Shown here one piece after another: positions 1 through 8,657 of a DNA stretch of 64,000 nucleotides. The position numbers and the translations under genes are program-made. Within the stretch, counting starts at the first letter, position 1. Every line of letters begins with the position of its first letter. This DNA is from Duncaniella dubosii (lineage in GTDB: Bacteria; Bacteroidota; Bacteroidia; Bacteroidales; Muribaculaceae), in NCBI RefSeq assembly GCF_004803915.1, contig NZ_CP039396.1, forward strand, positions 2,852,001 to 2,916,000. The letters run 5' to 3'. Under the pieces are notes generated by a model. That model worked only from the letters and a program-made list of their open reading frames with translations, was not told the DNA's origin and did not search any database.

Positions 1-425
1 TGGACGGCTACGATGGCATCGCATGCCTCTGTGCCGTATGCCCCGACATTCTGCACTGCCGATGCTCCGACTTCACCCGGAATACCAGAGAGGTTTTCAA
101 TGCCCCACAATTCACGGTCGCAAGCCCATTTGACAAGATCTTCCATTATCTCGCCTGCGCCAGCCCTGACAATCACGTTACCCATGTTTTCTCCAAGAAT
201 CTGTATGCCTTTTATGGCACTGTGCAGTACCACTCCGGGATAATCATCAGTGAATAGGATGTTGCTCCCGGCACCGATGTGCATCTTTCCGATGTCTTTA
301 CGGATTGATGAAAGAAGAAAAGGAATATCATCGGCTTTGGTGTATTCCATGAATATCCCGCACTTCACATTCATTGCAAATGTGTTGCGGGCAGAAAGGT
401 CGTAATTGTCAATTGTCGTAATCAT
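1..425 (-). CDS. murB: UDP-N-acetylenolpyruvoylglucosamine reductase, N-terminal part (runs off the left edge)
   Basis: MurB is a cytoplasmic FAD enzyme that uses NADPH to reduce UDP-GlcNAc-enolpyruvate to UDP-MurNAc, the second committed step of peptidoglycan precursor synthesis. About 141 codons are visible, beginning at the ATG whose complement is at 423-425. The N-terminal NTFAM motif (residues 14-18), the FAD-binding GAGSN (51-55) and the stretch from GIPGEVGAS to NVGAYG (about 114-131) are typical of the family. The C-terminal domain with the catalytic residues lies outside the window, so completeness cannot be judged. It is divergent from the Dabb gene at 620. Confidence 0.93.
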   Translation of the reverse strand, partial: MITTIDNYDLSARNTFAMNVKCGIFMEYTKADDIPFLLSSIRKDIGKMHIGAGSNILFTDDYPGVVLHSAIKGIQILGENMGNVIVRAGAGEIMEDLVKWACDRELWGIENLSGIPGEVGASAVQNVGAYGTEACDAIVAV

Positions 426-568
426 TTTCGGAGCGGGTTGGCTGCAACGGGCAAACATTGCGCCCGGATGCGATTTCTTCCACAAATTTATGAAATTTTC
501 ATCAGTCTCAGTTATAAAACAGAAATATTTTTTCAATGAAAGAACGTGTCCGTTCGGAATAAAAGCGT

Positions 569-576
569 TAATTTTG
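569..576 (+). promoter_or_regulatory. possible -7 box for the Dabb/HAD gene pair
   Basis: TAATTTTG matches the Bacteroidota -7 consensus TAnnTTTG and lies 43 bases before the ATG at 620. The upstream -33 position is only weakly matched (GTGT near 546-549). The 426-619 gap is otherwise AT-rich and shows no gene. Confidence 0.4.
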
Positions 577-619
577 ATGCTGGAAAATTAGAAAATAATT
601 TAACTGTAATCTAAAAAAT

Positions 620-916
620 ATGGTCAAACATATAGTATGCTTCAAGTTAAAAGGTGATGCAGATGTGCGTCGCGAAGTCGCCGAGCGGTTCAAGCGTGCT
701 CTTCTTGAGCTGCCGTCGCAGATTGATGTTCTTCAATCAATGGAAGTGGGAATCAATGAAAACTCCGCCGAAGACTGGGATGTGGTTCTGACGGCTGTAG
801 TTCCTGAAATGGAGGATGTGGCTGTGTATGCCAATCATCCGGCTCATCTGGCCGCAGCGGCGATTGTCGGGCCTCATAAGGAAGCTCGCGCTTGCGTGGA
901 CTATTATTTCGCCTGA
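620..916 (+). CDS. Dabb (stress-responsive alpha/beta barrel) family protein
   Basis: This 98-residue protein has the full length of a single Dabb domain. It starts MVKHIVCFKLKG, the usual first strand of the family, and has the central SMEVGINEN and the late HPAH segments (NHPAHLAA) that are conserved in Dabb proteins. These dimeric ferredoxin-like barrels occur in stress-induced proteins and some small-molecule enzymes, but the substrate here is unknown. It is followed after 18 bases by a HAD hydrolase on the same strand, so the two are probably co-transcribed. The family assignment is secure; any catalytic role is not. Confidence 0.85.
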   Translation: MVKHIVCFKLKGDADVRREVAERFKRALLELPSQIDVLQSMEVGINENSAEDWDVVLTAVVPEMEDVAVYANHPAHLAAAAIVGPHKEARACVDYYFA

Positions 917-934
917 AAAAACGGCAACATTCGG

Positions 935-1573
935 ATGACTGTAGTCTTTGATCTTGATGATACCCTGTATGCCGAAATGGAATTTGTCAGATCGGCATAC
1001 AGAGCTATCGCCCGGCGCTATGGATTGCATTTGCTTGACCCTATGATGCGTGCTTCCTCGCCACGTGAGGCTTTTGATTCTACCGGGCTGCCGATTGCCG
1101 ATCAGCTCAAAGTCTACAGAGAACATTTCCCTGACATACGTTTGCCGTGGCTGTCGCTGTATACATTGTCAATGCTTCGGAATCGGGGGCACAGGCTTGG
1201 CCTCGTTACCGACGGCCGAAGCGTCACGCAGCGTAACAAGATCAGGGCTCTCGGGCTGGAGCGTTTCATCGATCCTGAACTGATATTCATTTCGGAGGAA
1301 GTAGGTTCGGACAAACTCTCAGGACAGGCATTCGGGCGGATAATGGCATTGTGTGGAGAGAATGATAAATATGTTTATGTGGGCGATAATCCACATAAAG
1401 ATTTTGTGGCAGGAAACCGCCTCGGATGGCTTACGGTGTGTCTGCTGGACGGAGCTTTTGGCGAAAATCTTTTTGATCAGAGCCTTGGTGGCTTGCCTAT
1501 TGAAAATTTGCCAAGAAAAATTATTTGTGGATTGACGGAGTTGCTTGATTTTGATGGTTTTGCGAAATCGTAG
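935..1573 (+). CDS. HAD-family hydrolase (subfamily IA-like phosphatase)
   Basis: This 212-residue cytoplasmic phosphohydrolase has all four HAD motifs: DLDDT with the nucleophile Asp6 and acid/base Asp8, a Thr in LVTDG (Thr92), Lys127 in SDKLSG, and GDNPHKD (150-156) for Mg binding. The cap region (about residues 15-75) is helical, as in the phosphoglycolate-phosphatase-like group. The substrate cannot be named from sequence. It follows the Dabb gene closely, which suggests a two-gene transcript. No strong terminator is seen afterwards; a bulged stem (1572-1610) lacks a U-run. Confidence 0.85.
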   Translation: MTVVFDLDDTLYAEMEFVRSAYRAIARRYGLHLLDPMMRASSPREAFDSTGLPIADQLKVYREHFPDIRLPWLSLYTLSMLRNRGHRLGLVTDGRSVTQRNKIRALGLERFIDPELIFISEEVGSDKLSGQAFGRIMALCGENDKYVYVGDNPHKDFVAGNRLGWLTVCLLDGAFGENLFDQSLGGLPIENLPRKIICGLTELLDFDGFAKS

Positions 1574-1694
1574 CTGTTGAAAAGTTATCCAAAACGCAAT
1601 TTTAACAGCTTAATAATGTGGATGTTATAATTTTGGTGCAAGCTTAAAGTTTTCCAAAAAGTAAAATTTTACCTTGAAATAATTCAACAAAAAT

Positions 1695-1726
1695 ATTGGA
1701 TTATTGTTTTTATCTGTGTAACTTTG
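1695..1726 (+). promoter_or_regulatory. Bacteroidota-type promoter of nrdD
   Basis: ATTG at 1695-1698 is followed after 20 bases by TAACTTTG at 1719-1726, a good match to the Bacteroidota sigma-70 (SigABfr) consensus TTTG-N19-21-TAnnTTTG. The start site would be near 1733, leaving a leader of about 85 bases before nrdD. I saw no NrdR-box pair or riboswitch in the leader. Confidence 0.7.
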
Positions 1727-1817
1727 CCGTCGCATTTCAGACGATAAAAATGCAGAAAACAGAGTTCAAAAACATAACAATCTATATTTCAAGCCCCCTC
1801 ACAAAAAACAAGCAATT

Positions 1818-4025
1818 ATGATACTGACAGTGGTAAAGCGCGATGGCAGAATCGTCGGTTACAATGAAGAAAAAATCAAGGCTGCAATCCGCAAGGCTAT
1901 GCTCACAACCGAAATGGGCGAGGATGAAGCTCTCATTGCGCGTATTACCGATCGTATAGGCATGACCGGCAGTGAACAGATGTCTGTTGAAGAAATTCAG
2001 GACAATGTCGAGCTTGAGCTCATGAATTCTCCGCGAAAGGAAGTCGCCAAACGTTACATCGCATATCGCGATCAGCGGTCGATAGCCCGCAGAGCCAAGA
2101 CCCGCGACATGTTCCTTGAAATTATCGAGGCCAAAAGCAATGACATCACCCGTGAGAATGCCAATATGAACACGGATTCGCCCGCAGGTATGATGATGAA
2201 GTTTGCAAGCGAGACAACAAAACCGTTTGTTGACGATTATCTTCTTTCGGAGGAAGCCCGTGAAGCTGTCCAGAACGGTTATCTCCACATCCATGACAAG
2301 GATTACTATCCGACCAAGAGCCTTACGTGTGTCCAGCATCCTCTTGACAGAATTTTAAAATATGGATTTGTCGCAGGCCACGGTGAGTCGCGTCCGGCAA
2401 AGCGTATTGAAACTGCAAGTATCATAGGCTGTATATCGCTTGAAACCGCACAGAACGAAATGCACGGAGGACAGGCCATCCCGGCATTTGATTTTTATCT
2501 CGCACCTTTCGTCCGTTCATCATACATCGAGGAAATCAAGAAGCTTGAAGACCTCAACGGTGTGAATCTGTCGCATCTGCATGACGTAGAAATCGACGAT
2601 TACCTGAAGAAACCGCTTGACGGTCTGCAGGGTGAGGCCCGTTGGCTTCAGCATGCTGTAAACCAGACAGTGAGCCGTGTGCATCAGGCTATGGAGGCTT
2701 TCATCCACAATATGAATACCATTCATTCGCGTGGTGGCAATCAGGTGGTATTCAGCTCTATAAATTATGGTACTGATACGTCGGCTGAAGGGCGTTGCAT
2801 CATTCGCGAATTGCTAAACTCGACTTACGAAGGCGTAGGCAATGGTGCTACTGCGATTTTCCCGATTCAGATATGGAAGAAAAAGCGTGGCGTAAGCTAT
2901 CTGCCTGAGGATCGTAACTATGATCTCTACCAGCTCGCATGTAAGGTCACTGCACGCAGATTCTTCCCGAATTTCGTGAATCTTGATGCTACTTTCAATC
3001 AGCATGAGAAATGGGATGCGAATGATCCTTTGCGATACAACTATGAAGTCGCTACTATGGGATGTCGCACGCGTGTGTTTGAGAACCGTTATGGCGAAAA
3101 AACTTCGATAGGCCGTGGCAACATCAGCTTCTCTACAATGAATATTGTGCGTATGGCTATCGAATGTATGGACGTCGAAGATAAAGAAGAGCGTATAGCA
3201 TGCTTCTTCAAGAAACTTGATGAGGTGCTTGATATCACTGCGCGTCAGCTATGTGCACGTTATGACTTCCAGAAGACAGCTATGGTTAAGCAGTTCCCCT
3301 TGCTTATGTCACGTCTATGGAACGGGTCTGAGAAGCTCGGCCCGAATGATACGATTGAAAGTGTGATAAATCAGGGTACTCTCGGCATAGGTTTTATCGG
3401 TCTTGCCGAATGTCTTATCGCACTTGTCGGCAAGCATCATGGTGAAAGTGAAGAGGCTCAGCAACTCGGTCTGAAAATCGTGGAACACATGCGAGACCGC
3501 GCCAATGAGTACAGTGAGAAATATCAGCATAATTTCTCCGTACTTGCCACTCCTGCAGAGGGTCTGTCGGGAAAATTCACTTCGCGTGACCGAAAGACTT
3601 TTGGCGTGATTCCGGGAATTACTGATAAGATTTACTACACAAATTCAAATCATGTTCCTGTCTATTATCATTGCTCTCCTTGTCACAAGGCAAAAGTTGA
3701 AGCTCCATATCATGAGTTGACACGCGGAGGCCATATATTCTATGTGGAGGTCGATGGTGATGCCACCCACAACCCCAAGGCAATTTCCGATATTGTCGAT
3801 TTGATGGACCGACATAATATCGGCTATGCTTCCGTCAACCATAACCGCAACCGCTGCATGGACTGCGGATATGAGGACGCGCAGGAGAATCTTGAAGAAT
3901 GTCCGAATTGCCACAGTCACAACATCGACTGCCTCCAGCGTATAACCGGCTATCTTGTCGGTACGACTGACCGTTGGAACAATGCGAAGCTCGCCGAGCT
4001 TAAAGACCGCATCGTCCATAAGTGA
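1818..4025 (+). CDS. nrdD: anaerobic ribonucleoside-triphosphate reductase (class III)
   Basis: NrdD is the glycyl-radical enzyme that reduces ribonucleoside triphosphates to deoxyribonucleotides without oxygen. The protein is 735 residues. An ATP-cone allosteric domain fills about residues 3-92. The C-terminus carries a zinc site with CxxC pairs at about 680-683 and 695-698, then RITGYLVG, in which Gly711 is the expected radical residue. nrdG, its radical-SAM activase, follows 71 bases downstream on the same strand, so the operon is complete. A Bacteroidota promoter lies upstream. No internal break is seen. Confidence 0.97.
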   Translation: MILTVVKRDGRIVGYNEEKIKAAIRKAMLTTEMGEDEALIARITDRIGMTGSEQMSVEEIQDNVELELMNSPRKEVAKRYIAYRDQRSIARRAKTRDMFLEIIEAKSNDITRENANMNTDSPAGMMMKFASETTKPFVDDYLLSEEAREAVQNGYLHIHDKDYYPTKSLTCVQHPLDRILKYGFVAGHGESRPAKRIETASIIGCISLETAQNEMHGGQAIPAFDFYLAPFVRSSYIEEIKKLEDLNGVNLSHLHDVEIDDYLKKPLDGLQGEARWLQHAVNQTVSRVHQAMEAFIHNMNTIHSRGGNQVVFSSINYGTDTSAEGRCIIRELLNSTYEGVGNGATAIFPIQIWKKKRGVSYLPEDRNYDLYQLACKVTARRFFPNFVNLDATFNQHEKWDANDPLRYNYEVATMGCRTRVFENRYGEKTSIGRGNISFSTMNIVRMAIECMDVEDKEERIACFFKKLDEVLDITARQLCARYDFQKTAMVKQFPLLMSRLWNGSEKLGPNDTIESVINQGTLGIGFIGLAECLIALVGKHHGESEEAQQLGLKIVEHMRDRANEYSEKYQHNFSVLATPAEGLSGKFTSRDRKTFGVIPGITDKIYYTNSNHVPVYYHCSPCHKAKVEAPYHELTRGGHIFYVEVDGDATHNPKAISDIVDLMDRHNIGYASVNHNRNRCMDCGYEDAQENLEECPNCHSHNIDCLQRITGYLVGTTDRWNNAKLAELKDRIVHK

Positions 4026-4096
4026 TAATGGTCGTTTTGTACTAAACGAAAAGTGTAAACAGTTTTATAGAAACAGTGTTAGGCTTCTCAAACGCT

Positions 4097-4573
4097 ATGA
4101 GAATACTTGATATAGTTCCGGGGACGTCAGTTGACGGCCCCGGACTTCGTACATCCATATATTTTGCCGGATGTAGCCATCAGTGTCCCGGATGCCACAA
4201 CCCACAGTCGTGGGACTTTGCCGGAGGCCGTGAAATGTCGATTGACGAAATTATGGATATAGTGGACGAAAACGGATTTGATGTGACACTGTCGGGTGGA
4301 GATCCGATGTATAATGCCGGAATGATATTGCCTCTTGCCAGAAAGATAAAAGAGTCGGGTAAGACCTTATGGTGCTATACGGGATTTCGATATGAAGCGG
4401 TCATGGAACATCCGGATATGCGTCGACTCCTTGATTACGTTGATGTGCTTGTCGATGGTCCGTTTGTGGAGACACTTCGCGACGTCCATCTGTTATTTCG
4501 TGGCTCGTCAAACCAACGTCTGGTAGACGTAAAAAAAAGCACTCCCGATTCGGTTGTCGAATGGGAGTGGTAG
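4097..4573 (+). CDS. nrdG: anaerobic ribonucleotide reductase activating protein (radical SAM)
   Basis: NrdG uses a 4Fe-4S cluster and S-adenosylmethionine to generate the glycyl radical on NrdD. From the ATG at 4097 the protein is 158 residues and begins MRILDIVPGTSVDGPGLR. The cluster motif CSHQCPGC gives Cys26, Cys30 and Cys33, followed by the glycine-rich LSGGDP. An in-frame GTG at 4076 would add seven residues, but the ATG gives the usual family start. The last 30 bases of the gene contain a hairpin that appears to serve as the terminator of the convergent mla operon (see the terminator at 4531-4569). Confidence 0.95.
   Translation: MRILDIVPGTSVDGPGLRTSIYFAGCSHQCPGCHNPQSWDFAGGREMSIDEIMDIVDENGFDVTLSGGDPMYNAGMILPLARKIKESGKTLWCYTGFRYEAVMEHPDMRRLLDYVDVLVDGPFVETLRDVHLLFRGSSNQRLVDVKKSTPDSVVEWEW
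4531..4569 (-). terminator. intrinsic terminator of the mlaEF operon, inside the 3' end of nrdG
   Basis: Arms 4540-4552 and 4558-4569 pair over 12 positions with one bulge and a 5-base loop. On the minus strand the hairpin is followed by a run of eight T (complement of 4531-4538). This is a classic rho-independent terminator for transcription from the mla genes. It overlaps the last codons of nrdG, which comes from the other side. Confidence 0.75.
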
Positions 4574-4595
4574 ATTTATTCGTTTATTAATGATT

Positions 4596-5375
4596 TCAGG
4601 GCTTGCGTGTAGTTTCATTAGAAAGTACGTAGGCTCTTACTTTTTGAAACAGGTCGTTGGCAAATACGAATTCGTTGAGGGCTTCGTTGGAAGTCTGGTA
4701 GATCTCGTGCATATCGCCGACCCATTCGCGGTGTCCCTTGTTGAGGAAAATTATATTCTCGCCGATGCCAAGCACCGAGTTCATGTCATGGGTGTTTATT
4801 ATCGTTGTGATATTATACTCATGTGTGATATCGCTGAGGAGTTCATCAATGAGTATTGAAGTCCTCGGATCGAGTCCGGAGTTTGGCTCGTCGCAAAAAA
4901 GATATTTCGGATTCAATGCGATGGCTCGGGCTATGGCCACTCGTTTTTGCATACCGCCCGAAATTTCAGAGGGATATTTTTTGTCGGCACCTTTCAGATT
5001 TACTCGTTCAAGGCAAAACTGCGCTCTGTCTTTGATTTCCCCATATGTCATGTTGGTGAACATGGTGAGGGGGAACATCACATTCCCAAGTACTGTCTCT
5101 GAGTCGAAAAGGGCTGATCCTTGAAACAGCATTCCGATTTCTTTGCGCAGTTCCTTCATCTGGTTCTGGTCCATCTTCAGAATGTCGCGGCCATCGTAGA
5201 GGATTTCCCCCTTTTCAGGACGCAGCAACCCTACGAGTGATTTGACAAGGACCGTCTTTCCTGAACCGCTCTGCCCGATAATCAGATTGGTCTTTCCTGT
5301 CTGGAAAGAGGCCGAGACATCGTGGAGGATGGTTTTGCCGTCAAAGGATTTCGTGATATTTCTAACTTCGATCAT
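4596..5375 (-). CDS. mlaF: ABC transporter ATP-binding protein, MlaF-like
   Basis: This is the ATPase of an Mla-type phospholipid/lipid ABC transporter in the inner membrane. The protein has 259 residues with Walker A GQSGSGKT (34-41), signature SGGMQKR (139-145) and Walker B ending CDEPNSGLDP (about 161-170). The preceding gene, an MlaE permease, overlaps its start by four bases, which implies translational coupling. An MlaD-type MCE substrate-binding gene is not found downstream, where convergent nrdG follows; in many Bacteroidota it is encoded elsewhere. The direction of lipid transport cannot be inferred. Confidence 0.88.
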   Translation of the reverse strand: MIEVRNITKSFDGKTILHDVSASFQTGKTNLIIGQSGSGKTVLVKSLVGLLRPEKGEILYDGRDILKMDQNQMKELRKEIGMLFQGSALFDSETVLGNVMFPLTMFTNMTYGEIKDRAQFCLERVNLKGADKKYPSEISGGMQKRVAIARAIALNPKYLFCDEPNSGLDPRTSILIDELLSDITHEYNITTIINTHDMNSVLGIGENIIFLNKGHREWVGDMHEIYQTSNEALNEFVFANDLFQKVRAYVLSNETTRKP

Positions 5376-6121
5376 TGTAACAGGAGTTTTGTCAACACCA
5401 CGTCGAGAAGAAGAATGAGAATGCTTGATGCGACAACTGCATTGGTAGACGCCTTGCCTACTTCAAGCGCCCCGCCTTTGACAAAGTAGCCGTAGAAGGC
5501 TGCGACGGAAGTGATGATGAATGAAAAAAACAATGATTTGATGAGTCCATACCATACATACCATTCCGAAAACATCGTCTGGAGTCCGTAGATGAATCTG
5601 TTAAGCGGGATGATAGCTGTAAAGACCGAGATCAATACGCCTCCGAGAAATGATGTGAAGATACAGAATACGACAAGAACCGGCATATAAATCAGAAAGC
5701 CGATGATTTTTGGGAGTACAAGGAAGTTGGCGGAGTTAACACCCATTATGTCGAGAGCGTCAATCTGCTCTGTGACACGCATTGTCCCGATTTCAGATGC
5801 GATATTAGAGCCGACTTTGCCGGCGAGAATAAGGCACAGGATGGAGTTGGAAAACTCCAGCAGGATGATTTCGCGTGTCGCAAGCCCTGTTGAGTAGGAG
5901 GGAACAAGCGGGGAGACGATGTTAAGCTGCATCTGTATGGTGATTACAGCTCCGATAAACAATGAAATGACTATTACAAGCGGTATTGAGTCGACACCGA
6001 GTTTGGTGATTTCAAAAAATGTACGCTTGAAGAAGGTCTTCCATTTATCAGGAATGGAGAAGACCTTGTTTATGAACAGGCAATATTTGCCGAATGTAGT
6101 CAGTGAGTCGGATATAAGCAT
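5372..6121 (-). CDS. mlaE: ABC transporter permease, MlaE-like
   Basis: This is the integral membrane permease that partners with the MlaF-like ATPase. I chose the ATG at 6121 (249 residues, MLISDSLTTFGKY). A TTG at 6157 would add 12 residues with no family support. Features seen are the MlaE/YrbE core with SLFIGAVITIQMQ, then LLEFSNSILCLILAGKVGSNIASEIGTM and the MRVTEQIDALDIMGVN segment that is highly conserved in the family, plus four or five hydrophobic segments. The gene ends overlapping mlaF by four bases. Confidence 0.88.
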   Translation of the reverse strand: MLISDSLTTFGKYCLFINKVFSIPDKWKTFFKRTFFEITKLGVDSIPLVIVISLFIGAVITIQMQLNIVSPLVPSYSTGLATREIILLEFSNSILCLILAGKVGSNIASEIGTMRVTEQIDALDIMGVNSANFLVLPKIIGFLIYMPVLVVFCIFTSFLGGVLISVFTAIIPLNRFIYGLQTMFSEWYVWYGLIKSLFFSFIITSVAAFYGYFVKGGALEVGKASTNAVVASSILILLLDVVLTKLLLQ

Positions 6122-6186
6122 ACCGATGGTTATATGAAGTATTGATTCCTCTGACAAAATTAACCATTTCTTGCCAAAAGAAGTTC

Positions 6187-6212
6187 AAAAGTTGGCCATT
6201 TGGCCAACTTTT
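6187..6212 (-). terminator. hairpin terminator after hisS
   Basis: A perfect 12-bp inverted repeat (6187-6198 with 6201-6212) around TT, flanked by A and T runs so it could act on either strand. It lies between the stop of hisS and the mlaE gene, both on the minus strand, and probably separates their transcripts. Confidence 0.65.
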
Positions 6213-6257
6213 TGGTAATATCAGATAGCCTGCCGGCTATTTTGGGAATTCTTACGG

Positions 6258-7619
6258 TTAGGCGAGGGCTTTGATAAGCTCCTCGACGCTCATTCGGTTC
6301 TGTTCGCCGGATGTCATGTTTTTAAGTGTCACATATCCGTCAGCAAGTTCACTTTCTCCAATAATTGCAACGAAAGGAATTCCGAGCGCGTCGGCACGTC
6401 CCATCTGTTTTTTCATCTTGGCATTGTCAGGATAGATTTCCGCTGAAATGCCGTTGGCACGTAGTTGTTTGATAATTTCGAGAGATTTGGCGGCTTCTGC
6501 CGGCCCGAAATTGGTGAACATCACTTTTGCCGCACCTGCGATATCCTCGGGATAAAGATTGAGCGTGTTGAGAACATCATAAATTCGGTCTGCGCCGAAT
6601 GAAATGCCGACACCTGATACACCCGGGAGTCCGAACACGCCTGTGAGGTTGTCGTAGCGTCCGCCGCCGGTGATACTTCCGATTTCCACGTCGCGTGCTT
6701 TCACTTCTATGATTGTTCCGGTGTAGTAGTTCAGACCTCGTGCAAGGCACACGTCAAGTTCAAGCTCTGAGCGAAGGCCGAGTGTTTTTGAACCCTCCAT
6801 TACTTCGCGCAGTTCAGCGACGCCTTTGAGACCGGTCTCGCTGTCGGCAAGAAGCTGTGACAGTTGTGAGAGGCGTTCTTCATTTGTCCCTGAGAGTGTG
6901 ATGATAGGAGTTATGCGGTCGATGGCTTCTGCGCTGAGGCCTCGTTCCGAAAGTTCTGCCTTCACGTTTTCAAGACCGATTTTGTCTATCTTGTCAATTG
7001 CGACCGTGATGTCGACTATTTTCTCCGGCTCGCCTACAAGTTCTGCGATTCCGGCAAGCACCTTTCGGTTGTTGAGCTTGATGGTGGTGCGGATGCCGAG
7101 ACGGGCAAAAACTTCGTCGATCATCTGTATCAGTTCGATTTCATTCAGAAGTGAATCCGAACCCACGACATCGGCGTCACACTGGTAAAACTCACGGTAG
7201 CGTCCCTTCTGCGGGCGGTCAGCTCGCCAGACCGGCTGAATTTGAAAGCGCTTGAAGGGAAAAGAGAGGTCGTTGCGGTGCATGACGACAAAACGTGCGA
7301 ATGGCACTGTGAGGTCATATCGGAGACCTTTTTCACAAAGTTTCGGCGCAAGTTTCGGACAATCGCCCGATGCGATCAGTCCGGGGTCTACTCCGCGTAG
7401 GAAATCTCCTGAATTCAGAATCTTAAACAGGAGCTTGTCGCCCTCTTCGCCATATTTACCCATGAGGGTCGATAGATTTTCCATTGCAGGAGTCTCTATC
7501 TGCTGGAATCCGAACAGATGGAACACACTTCTGATTGTATCGAAAATATAGTTGCGGCGAGCCATCTCGGCCGGAGTAAAGTCACGTGTACCTTTGGGTA
7601 TTGAGGGTTTCTGAGCCAT
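6258..7619 (-). CDS. hisS: histidyl-tRNA synthetase
   Basis: HisRS charges tRNA-His with histidine in the cytoplasm. The 453-residue class II synthetase begins with the family start KGTRDF and has motif 2 around [21 protein letters not shown], the histidine-specific ARGLNYYTG and motif 3 with GGGRYDNL and SFGADRI. A C-terminal anticodon-binding domain covers about residues 360-453. Length and domain order are normal. It is divergent from nfo, and the shared upstream region holds a TATCTTTG box (7669-7676, minus strand) as its likely -7 element. Confidence 0.96.
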   Translation of the reverse strand: MAQKPSIPKGTRDFTPAEMARRNYIFDTIRSVFHLFGFQQIETPAMENLSTLMGKYGEEGDKLLFKILNSGDFLRGVDPGLIASGDCPKLAPKLCEKGLRYDLTVPFARFVVMHRNDLSFPFKRFQIQPVWRADRPQKGRYREFYQCDADVVGSDSLLNEIELIQMIDEVFARLGIRTTIKLNNRKVLAGIAELVGEPEKIVDITVAIDKIDKIGLENVKAELSERGLSAEAIDRITPIITLSGTNEERLSQLSQLLADSETGLKGVAELREVMEGSKTLGLRSELELDVCLARGLNYYTGTIIEVKARDVEIGSITGGGRYDNLTGVFGLPGVSGVGISFGADRIYDVLNTLNLYPEDIAGAAKVMFTNFGPAEAAKSLEIIKQLRANGISAEIYPDNAKMKKQMGRADALGIPFVAIIGESELADGYVTLKNMTSGEQNRMSVEELIKALA

Positions 7620-7664
7620 AATTTAGAATTATGAATTAGGATTATAAATGTTAGCCTAAAAATT

Positions 7665-7695
7665 TTTGCAAAGATAGCGAAATTTAGTAAATTTG
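7665..7695 (+). promoter_or_regulatory. promoter of nfo (overlapping the divergent hisS promoter)
   Basis: TTTG at 7665-7668, exactly 19 bases, then TAAATTTG at 7688-7695 is a perfect Bacteroidota promoter toward nfo. On the opposite strand TATCTTTG (complement of 7669-7676) lies inside the same interval and suits hisS. The two divergent promoters therefore interleave, so RNA polymerase could not occupy both at once. Confidence 0.75.
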
Positions 7696-7726
7696 CGAAA
7701 ATTTAATGCGTAATCATACTTAACCA

Positions 7727-8572
7727 ATGAAATACATCGGGGCTCATGTCTCGGTGGAGCAAGGTGTCAGCCGTGCTCCACTCAATGCACATCTTATCGG
7801 AGCAAAATCCTTTGCGCTTTTTACACGCAATCCATCCAGATGGACTTCCAAGGCTATTTCAGTCAAGGAAGCCGAAGCTTTTAAGGAGAATTGTGCCCGG
7901 TTTGGCTACACTCCGGATGTCATACTTCCCCATGACAGTTTCTTGATCAATCTTGGCTCTCCGAACAGCGAAAAACTTGCAAAGTCGCGCGTGGCATTTC
8001 TTGACGAAATGCGTCGGTGCGAGCAGCTTGGACTGGCTATGCTTAATTTCCATCCGGGGTCTCATTTGCGTGAAATTGATACGGATGCTTGTCTTGATCT
8101 GATTGCAGAATCGCTCAATCGCATACTTGACGAGACTTCAGGAGTGAAGGCGGTGATTGAAAATACTGCGGGACAGGGAAGCAATCTCGGATATACATTC
8201 GAGCAGATTGCCCATATAATCGACAAGGTTGAAGACAAGACTCGTGTCGGGGTCTGTATAGATACTTGTCATGCCTATACAGCTGGTTATGACCTTGTTG
8301 ACGAAGAGTCTTATACCCGCACTTGGAATGATTTTGACAGGATTATCGGTATGGAATATCTCTGTGGAATGCACTTGAACGATACGATTAAGAAATTAGG
8401 CTCAAAAGTCGACAGACACGCTCCTATTCTTACCGGCAACCTTAACGAATGGTTCTGGCATCGCCTGATGAACGATTCGCGCATGGATAACATCCCTCTG
8501 ATACTTGAAACTCCAAATGAAGATATTTGGATCCATGAAATAAAACAGCTTTATGCCATGATAGACGAATGA
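7727..8572 (+). CDS. nfo: deoxyribonuclease IV / AP endonuclease (endonuclease IV)
   Basis: Endonuclease IV cuts DNA 5' to abasic sites and damaged 3' ends in base-excision repair. The protein has 281 residues and starts with MKYIGAHVSVEQGV. It shows the family signatures NFHPGSHL (about 106-113), IENTAGQGSNLGY and VCIDTCHAYTAGYD, and the late ILETPNED. These supply the trinuclear zinc ligands of the TIM barrel. It is of normal length and single-copy in the window. It has its own promoter, interleaved with that of hisS. Confidence 0.96.
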   Translation: MKYIGAHVSVEQGVSRAPLNAHLIGAKSFALFTRNPSRWTSKAISVKEAEAFKENCARFGYTPDVILPHDSFLINLGSPNSEKLAKSRVAFLDEMRRCEQLGLAMLNFHPGSHLREIDTDACLDLIAESLNRILDETSGVKAVIENTAGQGSNLGYTFEQIAHIIDKVEDKTRVGVCIDTCHAYTAGYDLVDEESYTRTWNDFDRIIGMEYLCGMHLNDTIKKLGSKVDRHAPILTGNLNEWFWHRLMNDSRMDNIPLILETPNEDIWIHEIKQLYAMIDE

Positions 8573-8657
8573 TTGCCTGACTTACTATAAGGTTAAGACA
8601 TAATAGTTAAAAATATTCAATAACAGATTATATCAATTACTTACAGACTTATTAATT

